Under the pieces are notes generated by a model. It made no database searches and was not told the DNA's origin. It saw only the letters and a list, made by a program, of their open reading frames with translations. Below are positions 26,973-35,618 of a DNA stretch of 64,000 bases, piece by piece (positions within the stretch are counted from its first letter, which is position 1; each line of letters starts with the position of its first letter). Both the position numbers and the translations under genes were made by a program. Source of the DNA: Spartobacteria bacterium (GTDB lineage: Bacteria; Verrucomicrobiota; Verrucomicrobiia; Chthoniobacterales; Chthoniobacteraceae); the NCBI GenBank assembly GCA_021324395.1, contig JAJPJG010000030.1:40641-104640 (forward strand), given 5' to 3'.

Positions 26973-27708
26973 GGAACGGCGCATTCTAAATGGGGTCGGC
27001 GCGTTTGCCAAATTTGTTTTTGCGCCTAGCATTGGCGCGTTGAATCCGCTGTTTGACACGCTCGATTTTTTTGACGACACCGCGCCGCATAACGCCGCGT
27101 TAAACATGGCCATAGACGAGGCGTTGCTCGCTGAAATCGCGCGCCCGTTGCTGCGGATTTACCGCTGGAGTCGTCCCTCAATGTCGTTTGGTTATTTTGA
27201 AAAATGGGAGCCGGTGCAAACCGCGCATCCGCAACGCGAACTCGTGCGCCGTTGGACTGGCGGTGGCATCGTCCCGCACGGCGACGACATCACCTACTCG
27301 CTGCTTGTGCCGAAGCAGCATGCATTTTTTCAAATCAACGCCGCGGAATCCTATTGCGCGATTCACGCTTCACTCGCGGGAACGCTGAGCAAGCTGGGTT
27401 TTCCGGCTGTTGTTGCCGGTAATAACAAAGAAAAAATCTCGCAGTCCTGTTTTGAAAATCCGGTCCGTTACGACGTGCTGTTAAACATGAGTAAAATTGC
27501 CGGCGCAGCGCAGCGCAGGACGCAACGCGGCCTTTTGCACCAGGGCAGTATTCAAAACATTCCGCCAGTTCCCCGGTTTGCGTCGAGCTTTGCGGCAGCG
27601 ATCGCCGGTAACGTCAGCCAATTTGAAATGCCGGCTCGAATCTCCGAAGCAGCAGTAGAGCTCGCCAAAAAAAAATACGGCGCGGAAAGCTGGCTGCAGA
27701 AATTCTAA
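26971..27708 (+). CDS. Lipoate/biotin-protein-ligase-family protein
   Basis: A protein of about 245 residues of the LplA/LipB/BPL fold. Family motifs are NMAIDEALLAE, RRWTGGGIVPHGDDITYSL and the Lys-containing SKIAGAAQRRTQRGLLHQGSI. It lacks the C-terminal accessory domain of LplA, so it may be an octanoyl or lipoyl transferase-like enzyme. The start is uncertain: ATG at 26971 overlaps parB's ATG head to head, and TTG at 27040 would leave a 67-base divergent gap, which seems more natural. Its TAA shares three bases with the stop of the convergent ABC gene. Confidence 0.75.
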   Translation: MERRILNGVGAFAKFVFAPSIGALNPLFDTLDFFDDTAPHNAALNMAIDEALLAEIARPLLRIYRWSRPSMSFGYFEKWEPVQTAHPQRELVRRWTGGGIVPHGDDITYSLLVPKQHAFFQINAAESYCAIHASLAGTLSKLGFPAVVAGNNKEKISQSCFENPVRYDVLLNMSKIAGAAQRRTQRGLLHQGSIQNIPPVPRFASSFAAAIAGNVSQFEMPARISEAAVELAKKKYGAESWLQKF

Positions 27709-29060
27709 TCGAGAGCAGCTTCTTCGAGCTTGCGCTGGGTTAACTCATCGAGTTCCAGCTTCTCCACATTCCACTCAATACGCGGGCAAACCGCGCCGGG
27801 CCATGTTTCCGGATAGTGCGATGCCTGATTGCCTGCGCCGGAAATCGTAAAGCTAAGATATTCTCCTTGCGCTATAAGACTACGCTCGCCGGGTATCTCG
27901 CAACTTATACCGATTATATAAGTGCGTCGATTGAGCAGTCCTCCTGGAATGTTGCAAACCGTGCGATAAGCGCCTGGAGTAAGCACCTCCGACTGGAACA
28001 GGTGATCGGTAGCGACAAAAGCGATCTCACCTTCCTGGGTCATGACCGATAACTTAAACCTCGCGCCGCGAAGCCTGGTCTGCACCTGATAATGTATCTC
28101 AACGCGGATAGCCTGATCGGCTTCAAACAAAGACTGCGGCTTTTCATCTCCGTTCGTAATGCGGATACCTCTAAGAAAAATCTCATCGCTTCCCGGTGGC
28201 GGCTCGGTTTCGGTATCCCAAAAGATCTGGCCTTCGCTCTCACTATCCTTTGACACAGCCGAGGAGAGATAGTGACTAATCACATTTTGCGGCGTGTCGT
28301 GCATAACCAGCCGGCCGTTGTCGATAAGAACGGCGGTCTCGCAAAGCGAACGAATGGCGCCCATGTTATGACTCACAAAAAAAACAGTGCGTCCGTATTG
28401 ATTGCGCACTTCACTCATCTTACCCAGGCATTTTTTTTGAAACGCGGCGTCACCGACAGCCAAGACTTCATCAACCATCAAAACATCAGGTTCCAAGTGT
28501 GCCGCGACCGCAAAGGCCAACCGCACATACATGCCGCTTGAGTATCTTTTTACAGGGGTATCGATGAAAGGACCCACTTCGGCGAATTCGACGATCTCAT
28601 CAAACTTTCGTGCGATTTCCGTGCGTTTCATCCCGAGGATTGCTCCATTTAGAAATACGTTTTCACGTCCGGTAAGTTCCGGATGAAATCCTGTGCCTAC
28701 TTCCAAAAGCGAGACCACCCGACCACGAACTATGGCGCGACCTTTTGTAGGTTCCGTGATCCGCGAAAGTATTTTAAGTAAGGTCGATTTACCCGCACCG
28801 TTGCGTCCAAGTATGCCGATGACCTCACCTTTTTGGACGTTAAAAGAAATATCCTTCAAGCTCCAAAACGTATCCGGTGTAGGTCCCATTCGTTCACTTG
28901 CAATGAGCCTATCCTTCGCGCGACGTGCAATTAGCTTATGGCGTTCGCCCCGCAGGCCGGCCCACCAGCTTTCCACTGAATCGCGCAAACTGCTCGTGCC
29001 GATATCACCCAGCTTGTAGAGCTTTGAAAGCTTGTCGACTTCTACGATCGGCTTATTCAT
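27705..29060 (-). CDS. Wzt-like polysaccharide ABC exporter, ATPase
   Basis: A 451-residue ATP-binding subunit. Walker A is GRNGAGKST, the signature is RYSSGMYVRLAFA, Walker B is VLMVDEVLAVGD, and the switch His is in FVSHN. After about residue 260 a beta-sandwich domain follows that fits a Wzt C-terminal domain, which in O-antigen exporters recognises the modified chain end. The ATG at 29060 shares one base with the TGA of the permease, so both are made together. The longer frame upstream lacks homology. It exports a lipid-linked glycan with the adjacent permease. Confidence 0.92.
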   Translation of the reverse strand: MNKPIVEVDKLSKLYKLGDIGTSSLRDSVESWWAGLRGERHKLIARRAKDRLIASERMGPTPDTFWSLKDISFNVQKGEVIGILGRNGAGKSTLLKILSRITEPTKGRAIVRGRVVSLLEVGTGFHPELTGRENVFLNGAILGMKRTEIARKFDEIVEFAEVGPFIDTPVKRYSSGMYVRLAFAVAAHLEPDVLMVDEVLAVGDAAFQKKCLGKMSEVRNQYGRTVFFVSHNMGAIRSLCETAVLIDNGRLVMHDTPQNVISHYLSSAVSKDSESEGQIFWDTETEPPPGSDEIFLRGIRITNGDEKPQSLFEADQAIRVEIHYQVQTRLRGARFKLSVMTQEGEIAFVATDHLFQSEVLTPGAYRTVCNIPGGLLNRRTYIIGISCEIPGERSLIAQGEYLSFTISGAGNQASHYPETWPGAVCPRIEWNVEKLELDELTQRKLEEAALD

Positions 29061-29926
29061 CACGCGATATCGGCGATGGTGCGCTCGATTCTTTGGTAAA
29101 AGAGCACTCCTGAGTAAAAGATGAGCAGGGTTACTACAATGGAAGACACGACATAGCCCGGGTGGAGTGTTCCGCGGCCTAGCAGCGACAAGCGGAAGGC
29201 TTCTTCCACTGCGCACATAGGGTTTATCCATGCAAGCCACGTAAGCTTCACCGGCATTTGCGACAGCGGATAGATGACCGGCGTCGCATACATCCAAAGC
29301 TGCATGATGAACTGGTTCAGGTGCATCAAGTCGCGATACTTAACTGTCGCAGCAGTCATCCAAAGCGTAACTCCGAGACTTAGTGCGGCAGTTTGCACCA
29401 ACAGTAATGGCAGAAGGATCACATGCCACGTGGGTCTAAGCCCGCTAGCTTCCGGCACGCAGAGTTTGTAGTAGAGAAAAAAGCCGAAAAACGTGATTAG
29501 CTGTAACGCGAAAGCGCAAAGGGTGGAGATGACCACTGACAGAGGAACGGTCAGGCGAGGGAAGTAGACCTTTGAAAATAGTCCAGTATGCGCTTGAAAA
29601 GTTGCTGCGCCTGTGGTGACCACTTGCGAGAAGTAGCTCCATGCGAGTAATCCGCAAAGGTAGAACAAGCCGGGCGGAATACCATCGGTGGGTATCTTTG
29701 CGACTCTGCCGAAAAACACTGCGAAGACTGCGGCCGTAAGCAGCGGATTTAGGACAAACCACGCAGGGCCCAGGATTGTTTGTTTGTATTTTGAAACAAA
29801 CTCGCGTCGCACAAAAAGCAGCAACAGGTCGCGATATTCCCACAATGAACGCCAATCAATCCGCATCCAGCCGCGATTTGGCTCGATGACGATTTCGTAA
29901 TTTTCCGGTGTAGCGGAGTGGCTCAT
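29060..29926 (-). CDS. Wzm-like polysaccharide ABC exporter, permease
   Basis: A 288-residue ABC-2-type permease with about six membrane helices. RDLLLLFVRREFVSKYKQTILGPAWFVLNPLL is the coupling region and first helix of the family. The ATG at 29926 overlaps the TGA of the PPTase gene (ATGA); a start at 29944 is possible but inside that gene. It forms the channel that moves glycan-lipid to the periplasm, with the Wzt-like ATPase encoded next. Confidence 0.9.
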   Translation of the reverse strand: MSHSATPENYEIVIEPNRGWMRIDWRSLWEYRDLLLLFVRREFVSKYKQTILGPAWFVLNPLLTAAVFAVFFGRVAKIPTDGIPPGLFYLCGLLAWSYFSQVVTTGAATFQAHTGLFSKVYFPRLTVPLSVVISTLCAFALQLITFFGFFLYYKLCVPEASGLRPTWHVILLPLLLVQTAALSLGVTLWMTAATVKYRDLMHLNQFIMQLWMYATPVIYPLSQMPVKLTWLAWINPMCAVEEAFRLSLLGRGTLHPGYVVSSIVVTLLIFYSGVLFYQRIERTIADIA

Positions 29927-30579
29927 GGAAGATAGTCGAAACACTCGATGTTATAGCCATGCCCGACGAAAGCTAGCGACGCGGCATAGCCATCCGGCGC
30001 ATCCAACTCGACAATCGTCCAGCGATTGTCCGGCCTTTGCCGGAGGCCTTGTCCGATCCCGCAGCCGCTCGCTTTACAAAACGCTTCCGTTTTAGTCCAA
30101 AGCTTTAAAAAAGCAGCGACGCGTTCTCCAGCAGGTAATGCTAAAAGCTGCCCGGCTTCGCGTGGTTCAAAGCACTCGCGCGCGAGCCGCTCCACGTCGC
30201 ATTTACGGTCGAGTTGCTCGATATCGATCCCAACTTCATCGTGAGCTATCGCAATCGCGATGATCGAGCCGGAGTGGGACACATTAAATTGCAGCGCGCG
30301 ATTCGCGAGATAAGGCTTTCCAAACTCACCCGCGACAAACTCGATTTGTTCGGGCCGGTCTTCGAGATAACGTGCGAGCAATCCGCGCAGCATCGCGCGA
30401 GTAGCAATGAATCGTGTGCGGTGTTTTTCAAAACGGAATGCGTTCGCGCGTCCGATTTCGTCGCCGGAGATCATTGAAGAAGATGCAGCCGGCAGCGGCG
30501 TGTTTTCAAAATCCAAAAACCAGACGTGCACCGTTTTCGCCGGCAGAGATAGCTTATGTTCGAATGTGTCGGCGGTCAT
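29923..30579 (-). CDS. Sfp-type 4'-phosphopantetheinyl transferase
   Basis: A 218-residue Sfp-type PPTase that should load the CoA phosphopantetheine arm onto a carrier protein. Motifs present are GKPYL, FNVSHSG, the Mg-binding GIDIE and WTKTEAFCKASG, so it looks active. There is no NRPS, PKS or acyl carrier gene in the window. It heads the Wzm/Wzt operon, with ATGA overlap. A second, degenerate homologue lies at 31731-32417. Confidence 0.9.
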   Translation of the reverse strand: MTADTFEHKLSLPAKTVHVWFLDFENTPLPAASSSMISGDEIGRANAFRFEKHRTRFIATRAMLRGLLARYLEDRPEQIEFVAGEFGKPYLANRALQFNVSHSGSIIAIAIAHDEVGIDIEQLDRKCDVERLARECFEPREAGQLLALPAGERVAAFLKLWTKTEAFCKASGCGIGQGLRQRPDNRWTIVELDAPDGYAASLAFVGHGYNIECFDYLP

Positions 30580-30658
30580 TTAACTCAAAGTCTGGCGAGC
30601 AGGCGATATGCCGCGCCGCAGTATCTTTAGCATCATTTGTGCAGAGGCCAAACGGCAA

Positions 30659-31678
30659 TTATCCAGCGCGCCACTCCGAGAGCTTTTGCGCAAATGCATC
30701 CGCATCCCAGTCGCCGCAGACAACGCGGGGGATTTGGAAAAAATCTTCGCCGTTTTGCAACGCGCGTTCTTCGGTTGTCACTGCGGTTTGAAAACAGAGT
30801 GCCGCTGCAATCTCTGGTGTCTCGGCTGTATAGTTTCCGTATGGGTAAGAGAAGTCGCGAATCGGCCGCGCGAGCAGTTTTTCGAGTGCCGACTTACTTT
30901 CACGCAGCTCGTGCATTTGCTCTTCGCGACCGGCCGCCGAGAGCCAGCGATGCGTGACCGTGTGCACGCCAATCGCGATGTGGTTGCTCGCGGCGAGTTC
31001 GTGCAGCTCGCTTTCGGAAACGCAACGGCGCTCATCTTTCGGCGCGCGATGCGCGGAAAGTTGCTCGCGGATTTGTGCGAGCGCGGCCTGTTGCAACGCG
31101 TGCGGTTGTGGCCGAAGCAGCGCGTAAATTTCCAGAAACAGAGCGTGTCGGCGTGTCGGCGGCGGTTCGCTTGCGCGCCAACCGCGAAATTTTTCGAAAT
31201 CACTCTCGCTGTAAATCGCCGCGTTTTCCAAAGACCACGTGTGCCGCATCTCGTTGACATTCAGATCGAGCTTCGTCGGAAAGGTGCCGGGATAAAGCAG
31301 CAGCGTTTCCAGTGCGTCCCACCAAAATTCGTGCTGCGCGCCGAGGAAGCCGGTCGCGACGTAAATCAGCGCGGGAATTCCGGCAGCCTCGAGAATCGAT
31401 TTCGCGTTACCCAAATTATCCACGTAGCCGTCATCGAAAGTCAGCGCGACCGCGCGCGCGGGAAGTTCGCCGCGTTTGCATCGTGCGATCAATTCCGCAA
31501 ATGGCAACACGTCCGCGTGCGTGCGCAACACGTCCAGTTGTGTGCGGAAATTTTTCGGCGAAACCGCGAGCCCGAACGGATCAATCTCAGGCTCGGCGAT
31601 GCGGTGATAAAGTAGCACGAGCGGCGGCGGGGACAGCTTGCGGCGCAGTTTTTTTGTCCAATGCATGAGCCGGTTCAT
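30659..31678 (-). CDS. NodB-type polysaccharide deacetylase
   Basis: About 339 residues. Motifs of the CE4 NodB fold are visible: LLYHRI near the start, LTFDDGY (metal and catalytic Asp pair), HTVTH (metal His pair) and FSYPYG. It probably removes acetyl groups from a glycan or peptidoglycan precursor. The ATG at 31678 is chosen because MNRLMHWTKKL precedes the conserved core; the longer frame up to 31987 is antisense to nothing and has unusual composition. It lies between two PPTase-family genes on the same strand. Confidence 0.85.
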   Translation of the reverse strand: MNRLMHWTKKLRRKLSPPPLVLLYHRIAEPEIDPFGLAVSPKNFRTQLDVLRTHADVLPFAELIARCKRGELPARAVALTFDDGYVDNLGNAKSILEAAGIPALIYVATGFLGAQHEFWWDALETLLLYPGTFPTKLDLNVNEMRHTWSLENAAIYSESDFEKFRGWRASEPPPTRRHALFLEIYALLRPQPHALQQAALAQIREQLSAHRAPKDERRCVSESELHELAASNHIAIGVHTVTHRWLSAAGREEQMHELRESKSALEKLLARPIRDFSYPYGNYTAETPEIAAALCFQTAVTTEERALQNGEDFFQIPRVVCGDWDADAFAQKLSEWRAG

Positions 31679-31730
31679 CGGCACGCAGCGTTGCGGGAAA
31701 CGGTATTTTGCGCGAGCACGATCTGGCGTG

Positions 31731-32417
31731 TCAGCACCAGTTCCAGAGCGCGAACTGCGGCTCATTCGCGACAACTGCGAGCGCGGCAAGATAGCTTTCC
31801 GCCGGACAGATGCGATGCACGCAAACCGGCTCGGCATCAGCCTCGCGACGCAATGCGACGGCTTGCAGCGATGCCTCGGTCGTGGTCCAGCAATCGAAAA
31901 ACTTGCGCGCTTTTTGCGTATGGCAAAGCGTTGTGCGAATGCCCCAGTGATGCTCCGGTTCAAAAAAATGCGCGGCCATTTCATCAAACGGCAAATCGTC
32001 GCGCACGTGCTCGAGTTCGAGCCCGATCTCGCCGTATGGCGCTACGGCGACGAGCGCGACATTTTCCGCATGGCAAAAATTAAAATGCAGCGTGCTCAGC
32101 GCGAGCGAGAGCCTGCCAGCGCGATCGCGCGTGAAACGCAATTCATGCGGCGAGGCGCCGACATAGCGCGCGAGCACATCGCGCAAAAATCCGCGCATCG
32201 CGAGCTGGCGATCGCGTTCCAGCGACGAAACGCAACGCTCGGCTTCGACGATTTCGCAAAGCGCGAGCACGTCGGATGAGAGCGCGAGGAGCCGCGGATC
32301 GTCGAGCCACGCGCGCCAGACGTGGATCTGGCGCGGAGCGAAACGCGGCGATTCGGGCGCATCAGTCCATTCGGCGCTGATTACGTCCGGTTGTGAGATT
32401 TCCAAAAGCGTTGGCAT
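31731..32417 (-). CDS. Degenerate Sfp-type PPTase homologue
   Basis: A 228-residue protein with the overall layout of Sfp PPTases, but with key positions changed. FNVSHSG reads FNFCHAE, GIDIE reads GLELEH (the first Mg-binding Asp is Glu), and the usual WT(R/K)KEA reads WTTTEAS, losing the catalytic Lys position. It is full length with no stop or frameshift, so it is probably expressed, but standard activity is doubtful. It could be an inactive regulatory partner of the intact PPTase downstream or a transferase with another substrate. The function is unknown. Confidence 0.65.
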   Translation of the reverse strand: MPTLLEISQPDVISAEWTDAPESPRFAPRQIHVWRAWLDDPRLLALSSDVLALCEIVEAERCVSSLERDRQLAMRGFLRDVLARYVGASPHELRFTRDRAGRLSLALSTLHFNFCHAENVALVAVAPYGEIGLELEHVRDDLPFDEMAAHFFEPEHHWGIRTTLCHTQKARKFFDCWTTTEASLQAVALRREADAEPVCVHRICPAESYLAALAVVANEPQFALWNWC

Positions 32418-32517
32418 TTAAAATGGTTCAGTTCCGATTTATGGCGTTGCCCTTTTTTGCTGCCCGATTAAAAGCAGAGCCTATGCCATTGCTACGGCCC
32501 GATAACGCTCGTTGTTG

Positions 32518-33054
32518 ATGGACCTCGCGAACTACACCGCTGCTGATTTCGACCGTGGCGCGTCGCGAGCGAAAGAGGCGCTCTGGATTTTTACGAAGTG
32601 CTGCTTTTTCCAAACGCCGCTGCCATGGCCGTCACGTTTGCGTGTGGCGCTGCTGCGGTTCTTTGGCGCGCGGGTCGGCCATGGCGTGGTGATTCGCGCC
32701 AATGTGAACATCTCGTTTCCATGGCGGCTGACGATCGGAGACCACGTCTGGATCGGCGAGGAAGTGGCGATTCTGACTCTCGCGCCGGTGACGATTGAGT
32801 CGAACGTCTGTGTGTCGCAACGCGCGTTTCTTTGCACCGGCTCGCACAATTTTTCCGTCACGACTTTTGATTTGATAACAAAGCCGATCACACTGCGCGC
32901 CGGTTGCTGGGTTGCAGCGCAGTCGTTCGTCGCGCCGGGCGTGGAGATCGGCAGCGGCAGCGTCGTCAGCGCGGGAAGCGTCGTGATGGAAAACGTTCCG
33001 CCGGGTGTTCTGGTTCGCGGCAATCCGTCGGCGATCGTAAAACAGTTGGCATAA
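32518..33054 (+). CDS. WcaF-like acetyltransferase (left-handed beta helix)
   Basis: A 178-residue hexapeptide-repeat acetyltransferase. The first 55 residues match the WcaF-type N-terminus (NYTAADFDRGASRAKEALW), then left-handed beta-helix turns follow (VVIRANVNI, IGDHVWIGEEVAI, ESNVCVSQRAFLCTGSH). His in TGSHNF is the likely catalytic His. It probably O-acetylates a surface polysaccharide. ATG 32518 is used; two TTG codons just before are less likely. The glycosyltransferase gene follows five bases after the stop. Confidence 0.85.
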   Translation: MDLANYTAADFDRGASRAKEALWIFTKCCFFQTPLPWPSRLRVALLRFFGARVGHGVVIRANVNISFPWRLTIGDHVWIGEEVAILTLAPVTIESNVCVSQRAFLCTGSHNFSVTTFDLITKPITLRAGCWVAAQSFVAPGVEIGSGSVVSAGSVVMENVPPGVLVRGNPSAIVKQLA

Positions 33055-33059
33055 AAGCG

Positions 33060-34136
33060 GTGCGTTTTCTTTTTTTAAACCAATATTTTCCGCCCGATCC
33101 TGCACCGACGGGAATTTTGCTGTGCGAATTAGCAGCTCAACTCGTCGCGCAGGGACACGAAGTGGAATTCGTTGATTCACGGCAAAATTATCGCACCGGG
33201 AAAAAAGATGAGCGTCGCGCGATTCGCGAAATGCGCGGGCTGCTGACAATCCTCTGGCGCGGAATCCGTGCTAAAAAAAGGCCCGATGTCGTCATCTCCG
33301 CGACGTCGCCGCCGCTGCTGCTGTTTGTTGCCACGCTGGTCGCCATGCGGTTTCGCGCGAAATCGGCGCATTGGCTTTTCGACATGTATCCGGAGCTCGC
33401 GCTTGCGCTTGGCGAGATTCGCGATGGCTGGTTTTCGCATTTCGTCGAGTCGCTCATGCGCTGGTCTTATCGACGCACGAACGTGCTCGTCGCACTCGAC
33501 GACGACATGCGCGAGCGATTGAAAAAATATGGCGTTGAATCCGAAGCGATCGCGCCTTGGGTTTTTGCTTCGCTGCTAAAAAGCTCCGCATTTCATCGGA
33601 AAAACTCCGCATTTTACTGGTTTTATTCCGGCAATCTCGGTCGCGCGCATGACTGGCGGACGCTGCTTGAAGCACAGGCTTTGCTCGAAAAACGCGGCAC
33701 CCCGTGGCGGCTCGTTTTTCAAGGAGGCGGACCGTCATGGCTGCCCGTGCAGGAGCGCGCGAAAGAACTCGGCCTGAAAAATTGCGAATGGAAAAGTTAC
33801 GTGCCGGAAAACGAATTGCGCGATTCGCTGCTCGTCGCCGATGTGCTGGCGGTAACGCAAAAACCGGAAACGCAAGGTCTGCTCTGGCCGAGCAAGCTCG
33901 CGCTCGTGACAACATTGCCGCGCCGCATTTTGTGGATCGGTCCGACGGATGGCGCGATTGCTCGCGATCTGCGTCGTTTGCCGCAGGCGGGAATTTTTGC
34001 CCCTGGCGAATCCGAAAAAGTTGCCGACTGGCTGCAAAATGCGCCGCCGGCCGCGCCGGTTGTCAGTGATCCTGCGACTGTGCGCGAAGCGGCGCTGGAA
34101 AAATGGCGCGCGTTGCTGACCGGCTGCCGCGACTAA
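33060..34136 (+). CDS. Glycosyltransferase family 4-like (WbuB type)
   Basis: About 358 residues. GTG at 33060 gives VRFLFLNQYFPPDPAPTG, the usual start of WbuB/WcaI-like GT4 enzymes; the frame from 32904 is antisense-like upstream of it. The N-terminal Rossmann domain has FDMYPELALALG; in the second domain FYSGNLGRAHDW is the donor region and VTQKPETQGLLWPSKL takes the place of the usual EX7E motif. It probably adds a sugar to a lipid-linked glycan in the polysaccharide cluster. Confidence 0.85.
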   Translation: MRFLFLNQYFPPDPAPTGILLCELAAQLVAQGHEVEFVDSRQNYRTGKKDERRAIREMRGLLTILWRGIRAKKRPDVVISATSPPLLLFVATLVAMRFRAKSAHWLFDMYPELALALGEIRDGWFSHFVESLMRWSYRRTNVLVALDDDMRERLKKYGVESEAIAPWVFASLLKSSAFHRKNSAFYWFYSGNLGRAHDWRTLLEAQALLEKRGTPWRLVFQGGGPSWLPVQERAKELGLKNCEWKSYVPENELRDSLLVADVLAVTQKPETQGLLWPSKLALVTTLPRRILWIGPTDGAIARDLRRLPQAGIFAPGESEKVADWLQNAPPAAPVVSDPATVREAALEKWRALLTGCRD

Positions 34137-34256
34137 GGCTTGCTGTTACGCCCCTGAACTGGCACTCTCCGTGCTAAATAAGGGTCTATGGGAATTCTAG
34201 GGACTATCCAACTAACAAAATTTACGCAGTCGGCAAACTGAGCCGCCGCCAGTCGT

Positions 34257-35618
34257 ATGCTGATTTCGCTCCTGCTTTTTGCTCTCGGCTTTCTCATCGC
34301 GTTTCTCACGACGCCGTGGGTGATCCGCCTCGCGCAACGCAGCGAGATCGGGCTCGATGAATCCACGGAAAATCGCAAGCGCCACACCGGCGCGATTCCG
34401 CGACTCGGCGGCATGGCGATTATCCTCGCGCTGTCCATCGGGCAGCTGCTGATTCTCACGTCACCGACCGGTGCGACCGACTGGCTGCCGATCATGTTCG
34501 GCTCCGTTTTGATGTGCGCACTCGGTTTGTGCGATGATTTCAAGCCGATCGGCGCGCGCAAAAAGCTCGTAGGACAAATCGCAATCGCCTCGCTCGTTTA
34601 CGTGCTCGGTTTGCGGATCGAGCGCATGACCTATCCCGGCGGTGCGTGGAACTTCGAGCTCGGCTGGTGGGGATTTCCGGTGACAATTTTCTGGCTCATC
34701 GCCGTGCCGAACATCGTGAATCTCATCGATGGTTTTGATGGCCTCGCAGGCGGGCTCGGGTTGTTCATGGCTGTTACGCTCGGGATCGTCGGGTTGACGG
34801 CTGAGCAACTGCAGGTCGCGTGGTATGCGTTCACGATGGCCGGCGCGCTGCTTGGTTTTCTCGTGTTTAACTTTCCGCCAGCGCGTATTTTTCTCGGCGA
34901 TGGCGGCGCTTACCTGATTGGATTTTGCATTGCCGCGCTTTCGCTGAGCAGTTCTCACAAAGGTTCGATTGCAGCCGTGTTGCTCGTGACGATTGTCGCA
35001 CTCGGAGTGCCGATTCTCGACACGACTTTCGCTTTGGCGCGCCGCGCGTTTCGCGGCCTGCCGCTTTTTCAAGGCGACGACGAGCACATTCATCACCGGC
35101 TCGAGGATCTCGGTTTTTCAAAACGCCGCATCATTCTCGCGATCTACGGAATTTGCGTCGTGTTGAGCTTGATCGGCCTAAGCATTTTCTGGAGTCAGGG
35201 ACGCACGATCCCGATCGCGATCGGCGCAGTTTTTCTGCTCGCGGTCTTCGCAGTGCGTTATCTGCAATACGTGCGCAGCTTTTCCGAAGTCGGCGGCCAG
35301 GTCGAACGCTTGTTTGCGCGCCGTCGCACAATCCGTTACGCTTTGTTGCAGGCGCAAATTCTCGAGCTCGAAGTCGAACGCTGCCACAATAGCGAGGAAT
35401 TCTGGCGCGTTTTTAACCAATCGCTGCGCCGCGTAGGTTTTCTCGAGGAGGGCGATTGGACGGACGAGGAAGCTTTTAAAATTCACATCAAATACAACGG
35501 CAGCACGCCGTGGACGCTGCACGCACCGCGCGAAATCGGCAGCGATGCCGAATGGCAGCGGATTGCGGAATGTTTTCGCCCGATCTACGCTAAGGCCGTG
35601 CTGAAATGGAAACACTGA
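34257..35618 (+). CDS. WecA/TagO-like polyprenyl-phosphate sugar-phosphotransferase
   Basis: A 453-residue multi-spanning enzyme that should start glycan synthesis by moving a sugar-1-phosphate to undecaprenyl phosphate. Family motifs are LGLCDDFK, NLIDGFDGLAGG, FLGDGGAY and HIHHRL, and about ten helices are seen up to residue 345. The last 100 residues are a soluble, charged extension (ARRRTIRYALLQAQILELEVE onward) that is not typical of WecA and has no domain I recognise. Its end overlaps the next gene by 13 bases. Confidence 0.9.
   Translation: MLISLLLFALGFLIAFLTTPWVIRLAQRSEIGLDESTENRKRHTGAIPRLGGMAIILALSIGQLLILTSPTGATDWLPIMFGSVLMCALGLCDDFKPIGARKKLVGQIAIASLVYVLGLRIERMTYPGGAWNFELGWWGFPVTIFWLIAVPNIVNLIDGFDGLAGGLGLFMAVTLGIVGLTAEQLQVAWYAFTMAGALLGFLVFNFPPARIFLGDGGAYLIGFCIAALSLSSSHKGSIAAVLLVTIVALGVPILDTTFALARRAFRGLPLFQGDDEHIHHRLEDLGFSKRRIILAIYGICVVLSLIGLSIFWSQGRTIPIAIGAVFLLAVFAVRYLQYVRSFSEVGGQVERLFARRRTIRYALLQAQILELEVERCHNSEEFWRVFNQSLRRVGFLEEGDWTDEEAFKIHIKYNGSTPWTLHAPREIGSDAEWQRIAECFRPIYAKAVLKWKH

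Noticed and set aside
30608-31615. 335-codon plus-strand frame opposite the deacetylase
   Set aside because: The minus strand has TFDDGY, HTVTH and SYPYG in order; the plus frame has no family sign.
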